Source: an uncultured Clostridia bacterium | Lineage (GTDB): Bacteria; Bacillota; Clostridia; UBA1381 | Direction: 5' to 3' | DNA length: 64,000 bases | NCBI GenBank assembly: GCA_934489015.1 | Contig: CAKSSN010000001.1 | Span: 124,001-188,000, forward strand | Part shown: positions 16,755 to 24,314 of the stretch, piece by piece | Layout of the letters: every line of letters begins with the position of its first letter | How positions within the stretch are numbered: the first letter of the stretch is position 1 | Position numbers and translations under genes: made by a program | The notes under the pieces: model-generated | What the model was told of the DNA's origin: nothing | What the model saw: the letters and a program-made list of their open reading frames with translations, nothing else | Database searches by the model: none

Positions 16755-18248
16755 GTGAGCGGCAGAACATATATTGCAATTGACCTTAAAAGCTTTTATG
16801 CGTCTGTTGAATGTGTGGAAAGGGGACTTGATCCGCTTGATACCAATCTTGTTGTTGCGGACGAGTCGAGAACTGAAAAAACAATCTGCCTTGCGGTGTC
16901 GCCGAGCCTTAAGGAATATAAAATACCGGGAAGAGCAAGACTTTTCGAGGTTATATCGAGTGTTAAGGATATAAATGCAAAAAGGCGGCGCAGAGCAAAA
17001 AATTATCGCTTTGAGGGCGAAAGCTTTATTGCGTCGGAGCTTAAAAAAAATCCAAGCCTTGCGCTTTCATATATTGCCGCGCCGCCGAGAATGGCGCTTT
17101 ATACAAAATACAGCACGCAGATTTATCAGATTTATCTGAAATATGTTGCGCCGGAGGATATACACGTTTATTCGATTGATGAGGTTTTTATTGATATTAC
17201 CGATTATATGCGGCTGTACGCGGGTGGTGCTGAAGATATTGCGAGAATGATTATAAGCGACGTTTTAAGCGAAACGGGAATTACCGCAACGGTCGGAATA
17301 GGAACAAATATGTATCTGAGCAAAATTGCAATGGACATTATGGCAAAGAAGATGAAGCCGGATAAAAACGGCGCGAGAATTGCGTATCTTGATGTTATGA
17401 CGTATCGCAGGGAGCTTTGGGGACATACGCCGCTGACAGATTTTTGGAGAATAGGAAAGGGGTATGCAAAAAAGCTTGAAGCGAACAGGCTTTACACTAT
17501 GGGTGATGTTGCGCGGTTTTCTCTTTCGGGCTATGGCGAAGAAAAGCTATTTAAGCTTTTCGGAATTAATGCGGAGCTTCTTATAGACCATGCGTGGGGC
17601 TATGAAAGCTGCACGATTGCGGATATAAAAGCATATCGGCCTCAAAGCAGCAGCATAAGCACGGGGCAGGTGCTGCAATGCCCGTATGATTTTGAAAAAA
17701 CGCGGCTTATCGTTAAGGAGATGACGGAGCTTTTAACGCTTGATCTGGTTAAAAAGGGACTTGTGACAAATCAGATTGTGCTTGATGTGGGATACGACAT
17801 AGAAAATATCAAAAATGCCGGAATTAATTACAGCGGAGAAATCACAACGGACAGATACGGAAGAAAAATTCCGAAACACGCGCGCGGAACGGAAAATCTT
17901 GATTTTTATACTGCGTCAACAAAGCTTATAACAGAGGGCGTATTAAGGCTGTTTGACAGAGTGGTTGACAGAAGACTGCTTACAAGGCGGCTGAGTATAA
18001 CAGCCTGCCGCGTAAAAAGCGGAGCGGAGCAGGCGGAAAAGCCGAAATACAGACAGCTTGATCTGTTCAGCAATCCGGATGAAGAGATAAAAAAGGAAAA
18101 GGCGCTTAAAAAGGAAGAAAATATGCAAAGAGCAATGCTTGAAATAAAAAATAAATTCGGAAAAAACGCCATTTTAAAAGGAATGAACTTTGAGGAGGGC
18201 GCAACAACCATAAAAAGAAACGGTCAAATCGGAGGTCATAAGGCATGA
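16755..18248 (+). CDS. Y-family translesion DNA polymerase (UmuC/UvrX-like)
   Basis: This 497-residue ImpB/MucB/SamB-type polymerase has the first catalytic block IDLKSFYASVECVERGLDP (residues 6-24), the second acidic block YSIDEVFID (about 137-145) with the invariant DE pair, the HhH-like region TPLTDFWRIGKGYAKKL and the little-finger domain (QSSSISTGQVLQCPYDFEKT). It is closer to the UvrX/YqjW group than to DinB because it is longer and is followed by a YolD-like gene. It would perform error-prone bypass of DNA lesions. It starts at GTG 16755 with AAAGGAGG upstream; its stop overlaps the start of the yolD-like gene. Confidence 0.9.
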   Translation: MSGRTYIAIDLKSFYASVECVERGLDPLDTNLVVADESRTEKTICLAVSPSLKEYKIPGRARLFEVISSVKDINAKRRRRAKNYRFEGESFIASELKKNPSLALSYIAAPPRMALYTKYSTQIYQIYLKYVAPEDIHVYSIDEVFIDITDYMRLYAGGAEDIARMIISDVLSETGITATVGIGTNMYLSKIAMDIMAKKMKPDKNGARIAYLDVMTYRRELWGHTPLTDFWRIGKGYAKKLEANRLYTMGDVARFSLSGYGEEKLFKLFGINAELLIDHAWGYESCTIADIKAYRPQSSSISTGQVLQCPYDFEKTRLIVKEMTELLTLDLVKKGLVTNQIVLDVGYDIENIKNAGINYSGEITTDRYGRKIPKHARGTENLDFYTASTKLITEGVLRLFDRVVDRRLLTRRLSITACRVKSGAEQAEKPKYRQLDLFSNPDEEIKKEKALKKEENMQRAMLEIKNKFGKNAILKGMNFEEGATTIKRNGQIGGHKA

Positions 18249-18661
18249 GTGAATATGACGATATTATAGATTTAGAGCATAGCATTTCAGACAAGCGCCC
18301 GCGAATTTCGAGAGCCGACAGAGCGGCGCAGTTTGCTCCGTTTGCCGCGCTTACGGGGTTTGAAGCGGCAATAAAGGAAACGGCGCGGCGGACTGAGAAA
18401 AAAATAGACCTAAGCGACGATCAGCGCGCGGAACTTGACAGGATTATGAATGAAATCCGCGAAAGGCTTTCGAAAAATCCCGAAATTTGCGTGATATATT
18501 TTAAAGCCGACGAAAAAAAAGCGGGCGGAGAATATATACACTATATCGGCAGGCTGAAAAAAATAGATGACATATACGGCCGCCTTGAATTTTGCGGCGG
18601 AAACACAATCGCGGCGGCGGATATTGTTAATATATCGGCGGTGGATGACAGCGATAAATAG
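18245..18661 (+). CDS. YolD-like protein
   Basis: This 138-residue protein carries the family core RADRAAQFAPFAALTGFE followed by a charged helix and a compact beta domain (IHYIGRLKKIDDIYGRLEF). YolD-like proteins in Firmicutes are typically encoded next to UvrX/YqjW-type Y-family polymerases and are thought to play a UmuD-like accessory role, though this is not demonstrated generally. The start ATG overlaps the polymerase stop (ATGA), giving translational coupling that supports a joint function. Confidence 0.9.
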   Translation: MSEYDDIIDLEHSISDKRPRISRADRAAQFAPFAALTGFEAAIKETARRTEKKIDLSDDQRAELDRIMNEIRERLSKNPEICVIYFKADEKKAGGEYIHYIGRLKKIDDIYGRLEFCGGNTIAAADIVNISAVDDSDK

Positions 18662-18759
18662 TGTAAAATGCTGTAAATTAACAAGGCGGATTTATGTGTA
18701 ATTGAATTGTTTGAAAGAATATGCGGCTGCAATTTAGCATATTTTGTCTAAATCGCATA

Positions 18760-18788
18760 TTGATTTATTTAAAAGAAAGTAGTATAAT
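18760..18788 (+). promoter_or_regulatory. promoter of the lysR-like gene
   Basis: TTGATT (18760-18765) and TATAAT (18783-18788) are spaced by 17 bases, 87 bases before the LysR start. The remaining leader has no obvious LysR box or terminator. Confidence 0.75.
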
Positions 18789-18874
18789 AAATATATGTAG
18801 GTTAATATCTTTGGGCGGTTGCCGCAAAGGCTGCATTCGGGTGCGGTATATATGCGGCGGATTGGAGAGCTTTT

Positions 18875-19798
18875 ATGAATATACTTCATATGAAATATGC
18901 GCTTGAGGTTGCAAAATGCGGGTCTATAAACAAGGCCGCCGAAGCACTTTTGATGAATCAGCCTAATTTGAGCCGAGCTATTAAGGAGCTCGAGGCCTCT
19001 TTGGGTGTGGAGCTTTTTGAGCGCAGCGCAAAGGGAATGGTATTGACTCATGAGGGTGAAATTTTTCTGAGGTATGCAAACAAAATTTTAAAGCAGGTTG
19101 ACGAGGTGGAGGGGCTTTTTAAAAAGCATATGCCGGATAAAAAGCGTTTTTCCGTTTCCGTTCCGAGAGCAAGCTATATTTCGGAGGCTTTTTCAAATTT
19201 CACTCTTTCGCTAAACGACGAAAGCGATATAGAGATATATTATAAGGAAACCAATTCGCAAAGAGCGATAAAAAATATTCTTGAAGCGGACTATAAGCTG
19301 GGAATAATAAGGTATTCCGAACACTTTGACAAGTTTTATAAGGAAATGCTTGATGAAAAGGGGCTTTCCTATGAGCTTATCACGGAGTTTAAATACAGGG
19401 TTATAATGAGTAGGAAAAATCCGCTTGCCGAAAAGGATAAGATTGAAGAAAAGGATCTTGAGGGATATATAGAAATTGCTCATGCCGATCCGTTTGTTCC
19501 GTCGCTTCCGTTTGTGGAGGTTAAAAAGGAAGAGCTTCCCGACAATGTCAGCAGGAGAATATTTGTTTTTGAAAGGGCAAGTCAGTTTGAAATTTTGTCG
19601 AAAAACAACCGCACGTTTATGTGGGCGTCGCCTGTTCCGAAAAGGCTTCTCGACGCATACGATCTTGTTCAGATGAGCTGCGGAGATAATTCAAAGCTTT
19701 ACAAGGACCTTATAATTCACAGAAACGGATATTCGTTTACGAAGCTTGATAACGCGTTTATTGCCGAGCTTTGCAGGGCTAAGCGCGAATTGTTTTAA
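18875..19798 (+). CDS. LysR-family transcriptional regulator
   Basis: This 307-residue protein has the N-terminal winged HTH of LysR proteins (ALEVAKCGSINKAAEALLMNQPNLSRAIKELEASLGVELFERS, residues ~8-50) and a periplasmic-binding-protein-like effector domain from ~90. The start ATG at 18875 has GGAGAG upstream. LysR regulators commonly control a divergent gene, but no divergent gene exists here; the downstream neighbour is a phosphodiesterase gene 12 bases away. The regulated genes could include the malate/fumarate operon further on, but nothing in the sequence shows it. Confidence 0.9.
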   Translation: MNILHMKYALEVAKCGSINKAAEALLMNQPNLSRAIKELEASLGVELFERSAKGMVLTHEGEIFLRYANKILKQVDEVEGLFKKHMPDKKRFSVSVPRASYISEAFSNFTLSLNDESDIEIYYKETNSQRAIKNILEADYKLGIIRYSEHFDKFYKEMLDEKGLSYELITEFKYRVIMSRKNPLAEKDKIEEKDLEGYIEIAHADPFVPSLPFVEVKKEELPDNVSRRIFVFERASQFEILSKNNRTFMWASPVPKRLLDAYDLVQMSCGDNSKLYKDLIIHRNGYSFTKLDNAFIAELCRAKRELF

Positions 19799-19810
19799 GG
19801 GGTGTTTTTT

Positions 19811-20368
19811 ATGAAGCTTATGATTGCGTCAGATATTCACGGCAGCGCATATTACTGCGAAAAAATGCTTGACGCGTTTAAAAAAGAGGAAGCCGACAGA
19901 CTGCTTCTGCTCGGAGATATACTTTATCACGGGCCGAGAAACGACCTTCCGCGCGGCTATGCGCCGAAAGAGGTCATAGCTCAGCTTGGATGTGTGAGCG
20001 AGAAAATTTTATGCGTTCGCGGGAACTGCGAGGCGGAGGTAGACCAGATGGTGCTGAATTTTCCGTGCCTTGCGGAATATGCGGCGCTTTGGATAGACGG
20101 CATTTACATTTTTGCAACTCACGGTCATATATATAATGAAAATAATCTTCCGCCGCTTCCGGAAAAGAGTATATTGCTTCACGGTCATACGCATGTGCCG
20201 AAATGCGCGGTATATGAAAAATACGTATGCATGAATCCCGGCTCGGTTTCAATTCCGAAAGAGGGCAGCAGGCATGGGTATATTGTGCTTGACAGCGGCG
20301 TTTTCACGTGGAAGGATATTGACGGCGGGGAGTGGCAGAGCTTTGACGCGAACGAATATTTAAAATAG
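19811..20368 (+). CDS. YfcE-family metallophosphodiesterase
   Basis: This 185-residue calcineurin-like phosphoesterase has the family's metal-ligand motifs in order: ASDIHGS (D-x-H), LLGDILYHGPRN (GD), GNCE (GN-x-E/D), THGH and HGHTHVP near the C-terminus. It matches the YfcE group of small cytoplasmic phosphodiesterases, which are Mn-dependent in vitro with an uncertain natural substrate. The ATG at 19811 is preferred over the GTG at 19802 because the TAAGGGG Shine-Dalgarno lies 8-9 bases upstream of it. It is probably co-transcribed with the LysR gene. Confidence 0.85.
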   Translation: MKLMIASDIHGSAYYCEKMLDAFKKEEADRLLLLGDILYHGPRNDLPRGYAPKEVIAQLGCVSEKILCVRGNCEAEVDQMVLNFPCLAEYAALWIDGIYIFATHGHIYNENNLPPLPEKSILLHGHTHVPKCAVYEKYVCMNPGSVSIPKEGSRHGYIVLDSGVFTWKDIDGGEWQSFDANEYLK

Positions 20369-20415
20369 CTAAGCGGTATATCGATATGTATATTACCGAT
20401 ATATAAAATAAACAA

Positions 20416-20444
20416 TTCACAAACGGCTTGTTTTGTTGTACAAT
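20416..20444 (+). promoter_or_regulatory. probable promoter of the malate-fumarate-Hdr-Flox-Frd operon
   Basis: TTCACA (20416-20421) and TACAAT (20439-20444) are spaced by 17 bases. It would give a leader of about 185 nt containing a small stem (TGCGGC 20501-20506 / GCCGCA 20514-20519) and then the Rex-like operator. A second promoter nearer the operator is possible but not obvious. Confidence 0.55.
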
Positions 20445-20596
20445 AATAATGGCTATGTATGCGAAATGTTTTAAAATGTTTTGCGTTTACATATATAAAG
20501 TGCGGCGCTTTATGCCGCATATATCGGCAGCTAAGGGGGTATCATAAAAGCTTAAGGGTGCGTTTGCGGCGCGTAAATATACAGATGCGCACTGCA

Positions 20597-20614
20597 TTGT
20601 CAAAAATTTAACAG
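20597..20614 (+). promoter_or_regulatory. Rex operator
   Basis: TTGTCAA-AAAT-TTAACAG matches the Rex consensus TTGTTAA-N4-TTAACAA at 12 of 14 defined positions with correct spacing. It ends 20 bases before the first gene of the operon. A rex gene lies 12 kb downstream. Rex binds this motif when NAD+ is abundant and releases when NADH rises, so the operon would be induced under reducing conditions. Confidence 0.75.
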
Positions 20615-20634
20615 AAAAATGGAGAAGGTGCTTT

Positions 20635-21579
20635 ATGAACAAAATATCAATAATCGGTACAGGCAGCGTTGGCTCAACAATAGCTTACACGCTTACAGTT
20701 ATGGGAATAGCTTCTGAAATTGTCATGATTGACATTAACAACGAGAAGGCTCTCGGAGAAGCTCTTGACATTCGTCAGGGTACACCGTTTTGCGGAGCCT
20801 GTTCGGTGTATGCCGGAGATTACCGCGATGCGGAAAATTCGGATATAGTAATTCTTACATCGGGCATAGCAAGAAAGCCGGGTCAGTCAAGGCTTGAGCT
20901 TGCTCAGACTAATGTTAATATCACAAAATCAATTATACCGGAGATTACGAAACACGCTCCGAACGCTACTTATATAATAGTAAGCAATCCTGTCGATGTG
21001 CTGACCTATACGTTCTGCAAAAGATCGGGTCTTCCGGAAAACCAGATTATCGGATCGGGTACCATTCTCGATACGGCGCGTCTGAGAGCGAGAATTGCGG
21101 AGTATTATACAATAAATCAGAGCAACGTACACGCTTACGTGTTCGGTGAGCACGGCGATTCGTCATTTATTCCGTGGTCCGTTGCCAATATTTCAAATGT
21201 TCCCATAAGCGAGAGCAATAAGCTTGCTTCAAATATGAATACAATGTTCCCTGAGTTTAATTACAATGAGGTGGAGCAGTATGTAAGAAAATCAGGAGCA
21301 AGAGTTATCGAAAGAAAGGGAGCAACATTTTATGCTGTTTCGGCTTCTGTCTGTCACATATGCAAATGCCTTTTAACGGGTATTGACACGACAATGACCG
21401 TTTCAACGCTTATGCACGGCGAGTACGGCATTGACGGAGTTGCGCTCAGCGTACTTAACATTGTAGGCAAGGACGGAGCTAAGTCAAAGGTTCTCATTTC
21501 TCTTACAGATGAGGAAATTGCAAAGCTTCATAAGAGCGCCGAAACATTAAAGGGCGTTATAAACAGCCTTGACATATAA
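20635..21579 (+). CDS. mdh: LDH-fold 2-hydroxyacid dehydrogenase, probably malate dehydrogenase
   Basis: This 314-residue NAD-dependent LDH/MDH-superfamily enzyme has the Rossmann motif GTGSVGST (residues 8-15), an NAD-ribose acid (MIDIN), substrate Arg R86, the loop VSNPVDV and catalytic H173 in GEHGDS. By overall similarity it would be called L-lactate dehydrogenase. However, the specificity position that is Gln in lactate dehydrogenases (Q102 of the classical numbering) is R80 here (GIARKPGQSR), the residue that selects malate/oxaloacetate; Gln-to-Arg at this site is the textbook LDH-to-MDH switch. The next gene is fumarase and the operon ends in fumarate reductase, which fits malate much better than lactate. 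RBS GGAGAAGG at 20621. Confidence 0.8.
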   Translation: MNKISIIGTGSVGSTIAYTLTVMGIASEIVMIDINNEKALGEALDIRQGTPFCGACSVYAGDYRDAENSDIVILTSGIARKPGQSRLELAQTNVNITKSIIPEITKHAPNATYIIVSNPVDVLTYTFCKRSGLPENQIIGSGTILDTARLRARIAEYYTINQSNVHAYVFGEHGDSSFIPWSVANISNVPISESNKLASNMNTMFPEFNYNEVEQYVRKSGARVIERKGATFYAVSASVCHICKCLLTGIDTTMTVSTLMHGEYGIDGVALSVLNIVGKDGAKSKVLISLTDEEIAKLHKSAETLKGVINSLDI

Positions 21580-21597
21580 ATTTTAAATGAAAATTAT

Positions 21598-21625
21598 GCG
21601 GCTGTAAATTTTACTTTGCGGCCGC
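21598..21625 (+). other. intercistronic GC-rich hairpin
   Basis: GCGGC and GCCGC pair across an 18-base A/T-rich loop between mdh and fumC. Similar GGC/GCC hairpins occur at 23051-23070, 29642-29656, 31981-32003 and 32015-32028. They lack U-tracts and may tune mRNA stability or partial termination within the operon. Confidence 0.45.
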
Positions 21626-21650
21626 CTGAATAAAAAAGGAGTGTTTTATA

Positions 21651-23027
21651 ATGGAATACCGTATAGAGCATGACTCAATGGGCGAGGTTAAGGTCCCGGC
21701 TGATAAGCTGTGGGCTGCGCAGACTCAGAGAAGTCATGAAAATTTTGAAATAGGTGTTGGAATTGAAACAATGCCGAGAGAAATAACTCATGCGTTCGGC
21801 ATACTTAAAAAGGCTGCCGCTCTTGCAAACCATGATCTTAAGCCGGAGAAAATGACCGATGAAAAGCTTGCGGCAATTTCCGAAGCGTGCGATGAGGTTA
21901 TTTCGGGTAAGCTTAATGATAATTTTCCGCTTGTTGTATGGCAGACGGGATCGGGTACGCAGTCTAACATGAACGCAAATGAGGTTATAGCAAACCGCGC
22001 TAACCAAATTGCAGGCAAAAAGCTTGCTCACCCGAACGACGATATAAACATGAGCCAGTCCTCAAACGATACTTTCCCGACGGCAATGCATATTTCGGCT
22101 GTTATTGCGATAGAGGACAAGCTTCTTCCGGCTGCAAAAACTCTTATAGAAACTTTTAAAAGACTCGAAAGTGAAAATGAGGGCATAGTAAAATCGGGAC
22201 GTACTCATCTTCAGGATGCAACTCCGATTAAGTTCAGTCAGGAAATAAGCGGATGGAGATCAAGCCTTGAGCGTGACTGCGAACTGCTTGAAATGGCGCT
22301 TAAGCCGCTTTATGAGCTTGCGCTAGGCGGAACTGCTGTAGGAACGGGTCTTAACGCACCGGCAGGCTTTGGAGAAAAGGTTGCGGAAAAGGTTGCTTCT
22401 CTTACAGGCAAGCCATTTGTTACGGCGGAAAATAAATTCCATGCCCTTACATCAAAGGACGAAATAGTTTTTGCACACGGTGCTATTAAGGCGCTTGCGT
22501 GCGATATGCTCAAAATTGCAAACGATGTTCGCTGGCTCGCTTCCGGTCCGCGCGATGGTCTCGGAGAAATTCATATTCCGGAAAATGAGCCGGGCTCTTC
22601 AATTATGCCGGGTAAGGTAAACCCGACGCAGTGCGAGGCTGTTACAATGGTAGCGGTTCAGGTTATGGGAAATGACGCTGCTGTTTCAATTGCGGCTTCA
22701 CAAGGCAATTTTGAGCTTAACGTGTTTATGCCGGTTACGGCGTATAATTTCCTCCAGTCGGCAAGACTTTTGGCAGAGGTTATTATATCGTTTAACAAAA
22801 ACTGCGCTGTAGGAATTACGGCAAATAAGGAAAAAATGCATCATAATCTGCATAATTCGCTTATGCTCGTTACGGCGCTTAATCCTTATATCGGCTATGA
22901 AAATGCCGCAAAAACCGCTAAGAAAGCGTTTAAGGATAATATATCGCTCAAAGAAGCGTGCGTTGAACTCGGCTTTTTAACGGCTGAAAAGTTTGACGAG
23001 GTATTCCATCCGGAGCAGATGGTTTGA
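21651..23027 (+). CDS. fumC: fumarate hydratase, class II
   Basis: This 458-residue class II fumarase contains the superfamily signature GSSIMPGKVNPTQCE (about residue 315) and the other active-site blocks: TGSGTQSNMNANEV, SQSSNDTFPTAMH, and GRTHLQDATPI. Length and motifs are those of oxygen-stable, iron-independent FumC rather than aspartase. It would dehydrate malate to fumarate in the reductive direction. RBS AAAGGAG 10 bases before ATG 21651. It follows the malate dehydrogenase by 71 bases with a GC-rich hairpin between, and precedes the HdrB gene. Confidence 0.95.
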   Translation: MEYRIEHDSMGEVKVPADKLWAAQTQRSHENFEIGVGIETMPREITHAFGILKKAAALANHDLKPEKMTDEKLAAISEACDEVISGKLNDNFPLVVWQTGSGTQSNMNANEVIANRANQIAGKKLAHPNDDINMSQSSNDTFPTAMHISAVIAIEDKLLPAAKTLIETFKRLESENEGIVKSGRTHLQDATPIKFSQEISGWRSSLERDCELLEMALKPLYELALGGTAVGTGLNAPAGFGEKVAEKVASLTGKPFVTAENKFHALTSKDEIVFAHGAIKALACDMLKIANDVRWLASGPRDGLGEIHIPENEPGSSIMPGKVNPTQCEAVTMVAVQVMGNDAAVSIAASQGNFELNVFMPVTAYNFLQSARLLAEVIISFNKNCAVGITANKEKMHHNLHNSLMLVTALNPYIGYENAAKTAKKAFKDNISLKEACVELGFLTAEKFDEVFHPEQMV

Positions 23028-23101
23028 TTTTAAAATGCTGAAAAATCCGCGCGGCTGCATTTGCGGCCGCCGGGTATACAAATAAAAATGGAGGTATGAC
23101 A

Positions 23102-23908
23102 ATGAAGGTTAGTTATTTTCCGGGCTGTACCCTCCGAACAAAGGCTAAGGAGCTTGACCGATATGCAAGAAAATGCGCCGAAATTCTCGGCGTTGAGCTT
23201 TGCGAAATAAAGGACTGGCAGTGCTGCGGCGGAGTTTACGTCAGCGCTAAGGACGAAATTGCGTCAAAGCTTTCAAGCGTTCGCGCTCTTGTAAGTGCAA
23301 GGGACGAAAATCAGCCTTTGGTTACGGTATGTTCAGCCTGTCATAACGTTATAAAGCAGACAAATCATGAAATTCAGACAAATGACGACTTCGCCATGAA
23401 GGTTAATACATATATGGCGCAGGATAAAAATGCGTCACAGGCGTATTACGGAGAAACAGAGGTTTATCATTATCTGGAGCTTCTTCGCGATAAGGTCGGC
23501 TTTGACAAAATAAAGGAAGCTGTCGTAAATCCGCTCAAGGGAAGAAAAATTGCGGCTTACTACGGCTGTATGCTTCTCAGACCGGGCAAGGTAATGAATT
23601 TTGACGATCCGGAAAACCCGACAATTATGGAAGAGTTTATAAAGGCTCTCGGCGCCGTGCCGGTTGTGTACTCGATGAGAAACGAGTGCTGCGGCGGATA
23701 TGTTGTTGTTGAGGATAAGGAATTTGCCGCTAAAAAGGCGGGCAGCGTTTCGGAAAATGCTAAGGCAAACGGAGCGGAGGAAATTGTTACGGCTTGTCCG
23801 CTTTGCAGATATAATCTTATAAAAAGCGGAAGCGATATTCCTGTTGTTTACTTTACGGAATTGATGGCTGAGGCCTTTGGAGTAAAGGAGGATAACAATG
23901 CACAATAA
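23102..23908 (+). CDS. hdrB: HdrB-like subunit with two CCG domains
   Basis: This ~268-residue protein has two cysteine-rich CCG domains: C in FPGCTLR, CC in DWQCCGG and CxxC in CSACHN; then C in YYGCMLL, CC in NECCGG and CxxC in CPLCRYN. In methanogen HdrB each domain can hold a noncubane [4Fe-4S] cluster, the site of disulfide reduction. There is no methanogenesis here, so the electron acceptor must differ. ATG 23102 is preferred to ATG 23096 because GGAGG at 23090-23094 abuts the latter. It overlaps the hdrC start by 11 bases and is the first subunit of an HdrBCA-FloxDCBA complex. Confidence 0.85.
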   Translation: MKVSYFPGCTLRTKAKELDRYARKCAEILGVELCEIKDWQCCGGVYVSAKDEIASKLSSVRALVSARDENQPLVTVCSACHNVIKQTNHEIQTNDDFAMKVNTYMAQDKNASQAYYGETEVYHYLELLRDKVGFDKIKEAVVNPLKGRKIAAYYGCMLLRPGKVMNFDDPENPTIMEEFIKALGAVPVVYSMRNECCGGYVVVEDKEFAAKKAGSVSENAKANGAEEIVTACPLCRYNLIKSGSDIPVVYFTELMAEAFGVKEDNNAQ

Positions 23909-24296
23909 AGAAATGCTCATGAAGGAACAGATTTTGCGCATGAGCGGCGTCAATCCGCTTAAATGCATGAGATGCGGTAAATGCTCAGGTACTTGTCCTT
24001 CATATGACGAAATGGAATATCATCCTCATCAGTTTGTCTATATGGTTGAAACCGGAGATATAGAAAAGCTTAGAAATTCAAAGTCGATTTATAAATGTCT
24101 TTCATGCTTTGCGTGCGTTGACAGATGTCCGCGCGGCGTTGAGCCGGCAAAGCTTGTTGAGGCGCTCAGACTTACGGTTATACGCGAAAAGGGTGCAAAT
24201 CATCTTACGCCCGATGAGATACCTGCAATTGCAGCTGAGGATGACGATATACCGCAGCAGGCACTCATGAGCGCATTCAGAAAATATTCAAAGTAG
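23898..24296 (+). CDS. hdrC: HdrC-like ferredoxin subunit
   Basis: This 132-residue protein has two [4Fe-4S] motifs, CMRCGKCSGTCP and CLSCFACVDRCPRG, in the HdrC arrangement with a helical linker. HdrC wires HdrA to HdrB. RBS AAAGGAGG lies upstream of ATG 23898 inside the hdrB gene, indicating translational coupling. It is the usual length for free HdrC. Confidence 0.9.
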   Translation: MHNKEMLMKEQILRMSGVNPLKCMRCGKCSGTCPSYDEMEYHPHQFVYMVETGDIEKLRNSKSIYKCLSCFACVDRCPRGVEPAKLVEALRLTVIREKGANHLTPDEIPAIAAEDDDIPQQALMSAFRKYSK

Positions 24297-24314
24297 AAAG
24301 GAGATACACATTCC

